Assembly: GCF_026342015.1 (NCBI RefSeq)
Contig: NZ_JAPENL010000001.1
Coordinates: 2,046,001 to 2,110,000, forward strand
DNA length: 64,000 nt
DNA from: Micromonospora lupini
Lineage (GTDB): Bacteria; Actinomycetota; Actinomycetes; Mycobacteriales; Micromonosporaceae
Direction of reading: 5' to 3'
Shown here in pieces: positions 17,858-24,769 of this stretch. The translations under genes were made by a program, and so were the position numbers. The notes below the pieces were generated by a model. It was given only the letters and a program-made list of their open reading frames with translations. It was not told the origin of the DNA and did not search any database. The first letter of the stretch is position 1; the number at the start of each line of letters is the position of its first letter.

Positions 17858-17965
17858 ATGAGCGTTCTCAGCCTGCAGACTCTGCAGCCGCTCGCCACGG
17901 ATCGCGGCACGCGCGGCAGCAGCTGCTCGAGCAGCCAGAACCAGTGCTGCTGGTGGCAGCAGTAA
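17858..17965 (+). CDS. lanA: Class III lanthipeptide precursor peptide
   Basis: A 35-residue peptide too short for usual gene calls. The leader contains LSLQTLQPL near the N-terminus, matching the LxLQ-type helix recognised by class III LanKC enzymes. The C-terminal part (residues 20-35) is GSSCSSSQNQCCWWQQ, with five Ser and three Cys. The spacing S22-x2-S25-x4-C30 would allow a labionin; lanthionines are the alternative. The Trp-Trp-Gln-Gln end after two Cys is unlike SapB (AmfS/RamS) or the labyrinthopeptins as I know them. A near-ideal ribosome binding site, position 176 bp upstream of the LanKC gene, and flanking hairpins support the call. No leader peptidase gene is present. Confidence 0.88.
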   Translation: MSVLSLQTLQPLATDRGTRGSSCSSSQNQCCWWQQ

Positions 17966-17977
17966 TCCGGTGACCGC

Positions 17978-18004
17978 GTGGGGGGCGGCACCGCCGCCCC
18001 CCAC
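17978..18004 (+). terminator. Hairpin between precursor and synthetase genes (partial terminator)
   Basis: A perfect 12-bp stem (17978-17989 with 17993-18004, loop ACC) begins 12 nt after the precursor stop. The stem is almost entirely G:C. Such a hairpin typically lets the precursor mRNA accumulate over the downstream enzyme genes by partial termination or 3'-end protection. Confidence 0.6.
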
Positions 18005-18141
18005 ACGGCTCGACTCCCGCCTTCCGTGCGGCAGGGGCCCGCCCCGGAGACGGCGCCGCGCGCCCCACCACCGCCCGTGCACGCCGCCTCCGGCGCCAAC
18101 GGCGCCCCTGCCGGCGCGGCAACCTCCCGGCTCAGGACAAG

Positions 18142-20829
18142 GTGATAGACATGCGTGATGATCGATGGGTTAACCGCTTCTTCTTCGCGTGGAACGACAC
18201 GTTGTTCTACGACCCGCTGGAGGTGTACTACCGGCCGTTGTCGGAGAACTTCCTCTCCTCGCTGAACGAGGAGCTGCGGTCGCGACTCGTCCGCATGGGC
18301 ATCTGGTGGAACTACCGGAGCAACCCGTCGCTGCCGGCGCAGGGGTGGAAGATCCATGTCTCCGCGACCTACCACAACATGTACGACACCGCCGCCGTGG
18401 TCCTGGACTATCTGATCGGGCGCGACATCGACTTTAAGATCGCGCTCGACCGCAACATCTTCGAGATGCTCAACTCCAAGGCCATCGCACGGGGCAGCGG
18501 CGGCAAGTTCCTCACCGTCTATCCGCCCGACGACGACACCTTCCGGGCCTGCCTGGCGGACCTGGCGCGGCTGCTCGGCGACGCCGAGGGCACCTACGTG
18601 CTCTCGGACCTCCGCTATCGCGACAGCAAGGCGCTCTACTTCCGGTACGGCCAATTCCTCGACACCCACACTGTCGACGCCATGGGCAGACAGGTGCCGT
18701 ACGTCGTCGGGCCGGAAGGACCGATCTCCGACGAGCGTCGCACGGCTTTCGTCCAGCCGTGGTGGCTGCCCTGGCCCTTCGCCGACTGGAAGCCGGACCC
18801 CGAACCCGAACAGATCGAGCCGTTGGGAGGGCGGTTCCGTGTCACCGAGGCCATCCAGTTCTCCAACACCGGCGGGGTGTACCTGGCCGAGGACACCGCG
18901 GACGACGATCGTGTCGTGGTGGTGAAGGAAGCCCGCCCGCACACCAATCCCAATCCGCGCCAGGGCTACGACGCCGTCGACATTCTCGCCCGCGAATGGC
19001 AGTTCCTCCAGCGCCTGGCCGGCACCGGTCGTTTCCCGGCTCCCATCGCCAAGTTCCGCCACTGGGAGCACCACTTCATCGCCGAGGAGCGCGTCGTCGG
19101 GGTCGACATCCGGGATGTCTTGTTCGCGCACAACCCCTTGGTGCAGCCACGGTTCACGCCCGAACAGTCGCGGCACTTCCTGCGGGTCTTCCTCGCGGTC
19201 TTCCGCGGGCTGACGCGGGCGATTCAGGCGGCGCACGAGCGGCAGGTGGTCCTGGGCGACCTGAACGCCACGAACCTGCTCATCGACCCCGACACCTTCG
19301 AGGTCACCGTGATCGACCTGGAGTCCTGCCGGCTGGCCGGATCCGCCGCGGCCGACCAACACCTGCAGGGGCTGGTCGAGCTGTACACAGCCGGATTCAG
19401 CCACTCCCGGCGCGGCGTCGAGGACTCCACCCCCGAGGGGGACCTCTACAGCCTGGCGGCCGTGATGGCGTACCTCATCTTTCCGATCGTCGCGATGTCG
19501 TTCCTCCGCGACGACGTCTTCGACCTCTACCGACTCTATGTCGAACGGCTCGGATGGCCGACGCGGATCCACGAGCTGATCACGGACCTGGCGCACGCGA
19601 GGATCTCCCTCACCGAGGTGCTCGACGCCCTACAGGACGAGGCGGCACTGGTCGACCGCGTCGCCGTCCCACCCCGCGCACCCATCGTCGAGCAGCAGCT
19701 CGCCATGCCCGAGACCCGGGCGAGGGTGGCCGCGTTCATCACGGCCGTCGCCGACCCGCAACGGGCGACCCTGTTCCCGGTGGACCCGTTCGCCCACCTC
19801 ACCAACCCGCTGAGCCTCGGGTTCGGGGCGAGCGGCGTGCTGTGGGCGCTGGACGCCTCGGGGGTCCCGGTTCGGCCCGAGTGGCTGCGATGGTTGCGCG
19901 ACCGGGTCGCCGGCATCGACGTCGCCCAGTACCCTGCCGGGCTGATGAGCGGCCTCGCAGGCATCGCCTGGGCGACCGGTGACCTCGGGCTCCGCGCCGA
20001 GGCGCGGGACCTGCTAGCGCAGGCCAACGAGCGGGTGGGCGAGCAGGACGACTACACGTTTTACTACGGTCTCGCCGGGCTCGGCATGACGAACCTGAAG
20101 TTCTACCTTCGTGACCACGACGAGGGCGACCTCGCCGCGGCCGAGCGGTGCGCGCGGACGCTGTGCGACACGGTGCAGCGCGACGGCCGGCTGGCCTACT
20201 GGTTGAACGACTTTGCGACCGACGGACCGCTGACCGGTCTCGGCTTCGGGCAGGCTGGCGTCGCGTTGTTCCTGCTGCGGATGCACCAGATCACCAAGGA
20301 CGAGTCCTACCTGCGGCTCGGACGGGAGGCGCTGGCCTGGGAGATGGCACATACCGAGCTGTGGGACGGCGACTCGGTCATCTTCGAGCACGACGGGACC
20401 CTGCTGCCGTACGTCGAAGTGGGCTCGGCCGGTGTCGCGCAGGTCCTGCTGCGCTACGGCGACGCCGATGCCGCGCGGACCGTCCTACGCGGGCTCGCGA
20501 TCGACTACACCGCGATGCCCGGATACGCGTTCGGGATGTGCGGGATCGCCGACGCGATGCTGGACGCGGCAACGATCCTCGGCGAGCCCGCGTTCCGCGA
20601 CACCGCGCTGCGGCAGCTCGAGTACGTGCGTAACGTCTTCCTGTTCGAGCCGCCGAAGCGATTCGAGGTGCCGCACGACGGCGGGATCTCGCCGCTGGCC
20701 GTGCCCGGTGAGGGTCTGCTGCGTTGCAGTTGCGACTACGTGACCGGCTCCGCCGGCGTGCTGCGGGTGCTGCACCGCGTGACCAACGGCGGCACGGCGG
20801 ACTTCCTCCTCGACGAGGTGCGCCCATGA
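18142..20829 (+). CDS. lanKC: Class III lanthipeptide synthetase LanKC
   Basis: An 895-residue trifunctional enzyme that phosphorylates, dehydrates and cyclises the precursor. The N-terminal lyase domain (1-210) starts RWVNRFFFAWNDTLFYDPLE. The Ser/Thr-kinase-like domain begins at GGRFRVTEAIQFSNTGGVYL (about 229). It has Lys262 (VVVKEARPH), catalytic Asp373 in GDLNATN and metal-binding Asp392 (VIDLES). The LanC-like cyclase (about 540-895) has GLAGLGM, GFGQAG, YAFGMCGIADAM and DYVTGSAGVLRVLHR. Without a full Cys-Cys-His zinc set it is class III rather than class IV. GTG 18142 has AGGA upstream, and ATG 18151 with AAGGTG is equally possible. The stop overlaps the transporter start. Confidence 0.95.
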   Translation: MIDMRDDRWVNRFFFAWNDTLFYDPLEVYYRPLSENFLSSLNEELRSRLVRMGIWWNYRSNPSLPAQGWKIHVSATYHNMYDTAAVVLDYLIGRDIDFKIALDRNIFEMLNSKAIARGSGGKFLTVYPPDDDTFRACLADLARLLGDAEGTYVLSDLRYRDSKALYFRYGQFLDTHTVDAMGRQVPYVVGPEGPISDERRTAFVQPWWLPWPFADWKPDPEPEQIEPLGGRFRVTEAIQFSNTGGVYLAEDTADDDRVVVVKEARPHTNPNPRQGYDAVDILAREWQFLQRLAGTGRFPAPIAKFRHWEHHFIAEERVVGVDIRDVLFAHNPLVQPRFTPEQSRHFLRVFLAVFRGLTRAIQAAHERQVVLGDLNATNLLIDPDTFEVTVIDLESCRLAGSAAADQHLQGLVELYTAGFSHSRRGVEDSTPEGDLYSLAAVMAYLIFPIVAMSFLRDDVFDLYRLYVERLGWPTRIHELITDLAHARISLTEVLDALQDEAALVDRVAVPPRAPIVEQQLAMPETRARVAAFITAVADPQRATLFPVDPFAHLTNPLSLGFGASGVLWALDASGVPVRPEWLRWLRDRVAGIDVAQYPAGLMSGLAGIAWATGDLGLRAEARDLLAQANERVGEQDDYTFYYGLAGLGMTNLKFYLRDHDEGDLAAAERCARTLCDTVQRDGRLAYWLNDFATDGPLTGLGFGQAGVALFLLRMHQITKDESYLRLGREALAWEMAHTELWDGDSVIFEHDGTLLPYVEVGSAGVAQVLLRYGDADAARTVLRGLAIDYTAMPGYAFGMCGIADAMLDAATILGEPAFRDTALRQLEYVRNVFLFEPPKRFEVPHDGGISPLAVPGEGLLRCSCDYVTGSAGVLRVLHRVTNGGTADFLLDEVRP

Positions 20830-22373
20830 AGGAACTGTGGCGCACGCTGCACAGGCATCGACGCCAGCTCACGATGATCGTCGCCTTCGAGGCGGTCCTC
20901 AGCGGCGTCGAGGCCGCAGCGCACCCGCTGCTGCTCAAGGAGCTGTTCGATCATGCGATCCTGGCCGGCGACGTGGCGGTGTTCCTCGTCCTCGGCGCCG
21001 GCTATCTGGCGCTGGGTCTCGCCATGAATTTCGGCTCCTACTGGACCTCCGTGCGGCGCAAGCGGTACGAGAACGCGTTCGTGCTGTCGCTCGAGGCGGA
21101 GTTGCTCGACCGGGCCCTCGACCAGGACGGCCGGGGGATCTCCGCGGCGGGCAACGCCTCGTTCGTCAGCCGCATCCACAACGACGTCGCCGAGGGCGTC
21201 CTGCCGGCCATCGACGTCGCCGTCCGCGTCGCCAAACAGGCGACGGCCTCGGTCGTCTTCGCCGGTGTGCTGCTGTACCTGTCCTGGCAGGCCAGCATCG
21301 TGCTGCTTCTCGTCGTGCCGCCGCTGGTGCTCATCAGTAACCGCCTCGCCCGGCGGATCGAGGAGAACACCGAGCCGGAGCGGGAGGCAGAAGCGCGGTA
21401 CATCAACACGCTGACCCGGACACTCGCCTCGTTCCGCGCGGTTCGCGGCCTGCCGTTGCTGCGGCCCCTTGCCCGAGCGGTCAGCGCGGACGCGTTGCGG
21501 GGCTTCCTGGACATCACGCTCGTGAACTCCCGGCTGCGGCTGCGACAGCGCACGCTCAGCGACCTCACCATGAACCTCTCCGACACCGCGTCCCTGGTCG
21601 TCGGGGCGTTCTTCGTGTTCGCCGGTCGGATGTCGTTCGGCAGCTTCCTCGCCTTCGTGAACTCCCTGTGGCGCGCCGTCACGGGCATCGTCGGCGTCAT
21701 CAACCTGATCCCGCAGCTGCGCCGCAGCTCCGCCGTGCTCCGGCGGATCCAGGTCCTGCGCGGTACGCGGGCACCATCGGGTCACGGACGGGGATCGATG
21801 GTGGCGCTGCGGGGGGTACGGGCCGCCTTTGGTTCCGGAGCCACCGTCTCGATCGACAACTTCACGCTGCGGGTGGGCGAGCACGTGCTGCTGCGCGGAT
21901 CCAACGGCTGCGGGAAGACGACGCTGCTGCACGTCATCGCCGGAATACTCGCGCCGGACGCCGGGACGGTCACGGTGCCGCCCAGGGTCGCCTGTCTGAG
22001 CGCGCCGGTGGAGCTACCGCCGTTGCCGGTGCACGCGCTGGTCGCCGACGAGCGGCTGCGCGAGACGCTGGGGCTGCAGGGCCTGGCCGGGCAGCTGCCG
22101 GCGGACCTGTCGTCCGGCCAGCGGCAGCGGTTGGGCGTCGCCGCGCTGCTCTGCGAGGATGCCGACGTCTACCTCGTCGACGAGCCGTTCGCGAACCTGG
22201 ACCCGGACGGCAGGGATCTGGTGCTGCGCGTTCTGCAGTCCCGCACCGTGGGTCGCGGTCTACTCGTCGTGCACCACGGCGACGAGGTCCTCGACGGCCA
22301 GTTCGATCGGGTGGCGACCCTTTCGGGGACCTCCAGGGCGGCAGCGCTGCCCACGTCTGCCGCACCCGTCTGA
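20826..22373 (+). CDS. lanT: ABC transporter for lanthipeptide export (fused permease/ATPase)
   Basis: A 515-residue half-transporter from ATG 20826, sharing ATGA with the LanKC stop. Residues 1-300 form a six-helix exporter-type membrane domain. The ATPase follows: Walker A GSNGCGKTT (358-366), signature LSSGQ (428-432) and Walker B VYLVDEP (448-454). There is no N-terminal C39 peptidase domain, so it exports the modified peptide and leader removal must come from another protease. As a single half-transporter it should act as a homodimer. Coupling to the synthetase makes its role in this pathway nearly certain. Confidence 0.9.
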   Translation: MKELWRTLHRHRRQLTMIVAFEAVLSGVEAAAHPLLLKELFDHAILAGDVAVFLVLGAGYLALGLAMNFGSYWTSVRRKRYENAFVLSLEAELLDRALDQDGRGISAAGNASFVSRIHNDVAEGVLPAIDVAVRVAKQATASVVFAGVLLYLSWQASIVLLLVVPPLVLISNRLARRIEENTEPEREAEARYINTLTRTLASFRAVRGLPLLRPLARAVSADALRGFLDITLVNSRLRLRQRTLSDLTMNLSDTASLVVGAFFVFAGRMSFGSFLAFVNSLWRAVTGIVGVINLIPQLRRSSAVLRRIQVLRGTRAPSGHGRGSMVALRGVRAAFGSGATVSIDNFTLRVGEHVLLRGSNGCGKTTLLHVIAGILAPDAGTVTVPPRVACLSAPVELPPLPVHALVADERLRETLGLQGLAGQLPADLSSGQRQRLGVAALLCEDADVYLVDEPFANLDPDGRDLVLRVLQSRTVGRGLLVVHHGDEVLDGQFDRVATLSGTSRAAALPTSAAPV

Positions 22374-22543
22374 CCGAGCTTCATCGTTCGACCGCCACGT
22401 AGCACCTGCGGTAGCTGGGGCGGGCAGCCGACCGGAACGCTCGGCGGGACACGTTCGTCGCGGGGGATCGCCCGCGCGATGTCCTCCCGCTGCTCATCGT
22501 GCGGCGCGCGCGGGATGACTGGCCGGTGGACGAGGACGGGGAG
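22374..22543. other. Intergenic, nothing recognised
   Basis: Region downstream of the lanthipeptide exporter. There is no recognisable protein frame and no clear terminator. It leads into a string of gene fragments. Confidence 0.3.
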
Positions 22544-22626
22544 ACGCGCCTGCGCGTGACGCTGCTCGGCGCTGTCGAGGTGCGTCGCGGCGACGCCGTC
22601 CTGCCCGTTCCCGGCGCCCGGCGCGG
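22544..22626 (+). pseudogene. N-terminal fragment of a SARP/BTAD-type regulator
   Basis: The plus frame reads LRVTLLGAVEVRRGDAVLPV followed by PGARRG, the opening strands of the OmpR-like DNA-binding domain of SARP regulators ('LLGPVEV...G'). It breaks off after about 28 residues where an AbrB-like fragment begins on the other strand. Confidence 0.5.
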
Positions 22627-22745
22627 TCACCCGGCCGCAGCGTGCGGGAAGAGCCATCCACGGCAGCAACTCGGAAGGGCCGGTGGGTGCCGACGGGACG
22701 ACCCGGGCAGGTAGCGCGGGCATCGGCACCGGGAATGGGCTTGGG
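22620..22745 (-). pseudogene. N-terminal fragment of the AbrB-like gene found in the integrase modules
   Basis: The minus frame reads MPALPARVVPSAPTGPSELL, then MALPARCGRVTA. This aligns with the N-terminus of the AbrB-like gene at 55034-55517 (MPALPARVCPPAITDASLVL, then GMALPARCGRVS). The homology stops abruptly against the SARP fragment. It is the third trace in this window of the same module. Confidence 0.6.
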
Positions 22746-22775
22746 CTGGCGGGATCAAGTCTCGACCCGGCAGCC

Positions 22776-22943
22776 GAGACGACCGCCCGGGACCTGACCG
22801 ACCGGGAAAGCTCCTGCTGCTCGTTCTTCACCTTCACTTACACCCACGTCACAGGCGCACTGCGCCTCGACGTGCAGGTACCGGCCGCACGCGTCGACGT
22901 CCTCGACGCACTCACTCAGCGAGCCGCCTCCAACGCCTCGTGA
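22776..22943 (+). pseudogene. C-terminal remnant of a conserved small actinobacterial protein
   Basis: The frame reads ARDLTDRESSCCSFFTFTYT and ends VQVPAARVDVLDALTQRAA. I recognise the CCSFFTF-LxLxVxVP pattern from small proteins found near heavy-metal MerR genes, but cannot name a function. The N-terminal part is absent here. Confidence 0.4.
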
Positions 22944-23038
22944 TGCACAAACCACCGGATCACGGGCTTCGGATCGACTCGCGGAGCATACGCGCAGCGC
23001 TGACGCAGCTCATCGGGGTACTTTTTCGGTGCCGCCAC
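22942..23038 (-). mobile_element. IS3-family transposase OrfA fragment
   Basis: From GTG 23038 the minus strand reads AAPKKYPDELRQRC, the typical start of IS3-family OrfA ('AAPKKYPDELRERAVRL'), with GGAGGA upstream. Homology decays after about 20 residues, and DPKPVIRW may be an out-of-place continuation. No OrfB or terminal repeats are seen. Confidence 0.5.
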
Positions 23039-23193
23039 AGAAACTTCCTCCCACGGCCATCAGACCATGATTACGAACCTCCATGAAAACGGGGTTAGCT
23101 CAGGTCGTCGGAGCATCTGTGGCGATGATCGAATCGCCCGTCGGCCTGACCTGCCCGTGGTATGACTCTTCCGGGAGCCGGTAGTCCGGACGG

Positions 23194-24396
23194 GTGAAGA
23201 AACGGGTCGGAATGAAGACGGAGAAGCGCCCCGGGCTGGTCCGCGATCTTGACCAGCCGAAGCAGGCCACCTACGTCGAATTGTTCTTCGATGTGATTTA
23301 CATCTTCATCCTCTTCCGGCTCTCTCAGACCCTGCTCAACCAGCTGGACTGGACCGGCGCTTACCAGACGCTGATCCTGCTGTTGGCAGTGTGGTGGGTC
23401 TGGTCCTACACCAACCTGGTGACCGACACCCTGGACTCACGGCTCATCCATATCCAGTTGCTGGTAATCGCCACCATGTTCGGTGGCCTACTAATCTCCA
23501 CGACCATCCCGGAGGCGTTCGAACAGCGCGGAATACTGTTCGCGATCGCATACGTCGCGATCAACCTGGGCCGCAGTTCCCTGCTCGCCATCGCTCTGCG
23601 GCGGGATCCGCTCGGCTGTCGACCGCTGCGCGCAGTTCCCTGGTTCGCGGTCTCGGCGGTGCCCTGGTTCGCCGGCGCACTGGTCGATGAGACAGCCCGG
23701 GTGGCGCTATGGAGCCTGGCCATCGCAATCGACTACCTGGCCGCGCTCTCCGGATGGCCGACGCCGAAGATCGGTCGCACGAACCCCTCAGAGTGGAACC
23801 TGGCCAGCGAACATCTCGCCGAGCGCTACCGGCAGTTCATCATCATCGCGCTCGGTGAGACGGTCATCACCACCGGGCGAACATTCCACGCCAGCGAATT
23901 CAGCCTCCACCGAGGTACGGCGTTCACGGTGGCTTTCGTTACCAGCGTGCTGCTCTACTTCACCTACTTCTACCGCACCCGAGAAAAGCTCGGTACGGCC
24001 TTCTCCCATGCGCACGAGCCGGGCTTTCGAAACAGGGAATCCGCCTTCGCCCATCTGCTCATGGTGGCCGGCATCGTCGCCATCACCGTCTCCGACGAGA
24101 TGGCGATCGGGCACGCGACCGCAACGGCCCCGGTGTCCTGGCTGGTCATCATCCTGAGCGGACCGGCGCTCTTCCTTGCCGGACATGCACTACTCGGGCG
24201 GCACGTGTTCACCCGCGTGTCCATGCCTCGGCTGATCGGTCTGGGCGTGCTCATCGCCATCGGCCCGCCCCTGGTCGGGCAACCCGTACTGGTGCCCGCT
24301 GCGGCAGCCGCCGTCGTGCTCGCAGGGGTCGTCGGCTTCGACCTACTGCACGGTGGCCGGGAGGTGGGCGATCAATCCTTGCCCCCGCGGCTCTGA
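23194..24396 (+). CDS. ltrA: Low temperature requirement protein A (LtrA) family membrane protein
   Basis: A 400-residue integral membrane protein with about ten to eleven hydrophobic segments. The family signature is ATYVELFFDVIYIFILFRLS near the N-terminus. ERYRQFIIIALGETVITTGR and a conserved His in HAHEPGF follow. LtrA was named from Listeria growth at low temperature; its molecular function is not established. GTG 23194 is the longest start, and ATG 23212 (MKTEKRPGL) is equally likely. It stands alone between fragment-rich stretches and looks intact. Confidence 0.88.
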   Translation: MKKRVGMKTEKRPGLVRDLDQPKQATYVELFFDVIYIFILFRLSQTLLNQLDWTGAYQTLILLLAVWWVWSYTNLVTDTLDSRLIHIQLLVIATMFGGLLISTTIPEAFEQRGILFAIAYVAINLGRSSLLAIALRRDPLGCRPLRAVPWFAVSAVPWFAGALVDETARVALWSLAIAIDYLAALSGWPTPKIGRTNPSEWNLASEHLAERYRQFIIIALGETVITTGRTFHASEFSLHRGTAFTVAFVTSVLLYFTYFYRTREKLGTAFSHAHEPGFRNRESAFAHLLMVAGIVAITVSDEMAIGHATATAPVSWLVIILSGPALFLAGHALLGRHVFTRVSMPRLIGLGVLIAIGPPLVGQPVLVPAAAAAVVLAGVVGFDLLHGGREVGDQSLPPRL

Positions 24397-24769
24397 ACCC
24401 GCCCACCCCAGCTTGGCAGCAAGCCTTCACTCAGCTAACGATCTTGTGGGTGATTGAGTGGGGCATATCAGCTGCTCTGTTGCGGGTTGGCTACCAGGTA
24501 ATCATGCGGTCAGATACCAGGTCAGCGATGGCGTTGATGCTCTCGGATGAGAGTTCTCGGCGACCGGTGAAGCGTTGGAGTTGACGTCGCCACTTCAGTT
24601 CAGCGATCGCGTGTCCACCGGCGCCGGGGCGAAAGGACACCGCTACTACGACGAGGCGTTCGTGACGATTGCGATGCCGAACAGCTCGAGCTGCTGGCGG
24701 GCCAGTGCCGTCAGGGAGAACCTCTGCATGACAGCTCCTGTCAGTCTCGTCGTAAGCCGCCCGGCCAGC
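24397..24769. other. Gap with transposase-like and unidentified fragments
   Basis: On the plus strand about 24605-24690 reads RVSTGAGAKGHRYYDEAFVT, resembling the 'SAGAGAKGxRxYDWA' block of IS701-type transposases. On the minus strand about 24585-24500 reads QRFTGRRELSSESINAIADL and ends VSDRMITW before a stop, an unidentified protein tail. No complete gene is present. Confidence 0.4.

Noticed and set aside
17668..19596. Long minus-strand open frame (642 codons) opposite the lanKC gene
   Set aside because: It is the antisense of a clearly conserved enzyme. Such long antisense frames are a by-product of high third-codon GC, and its translation shows no motif.
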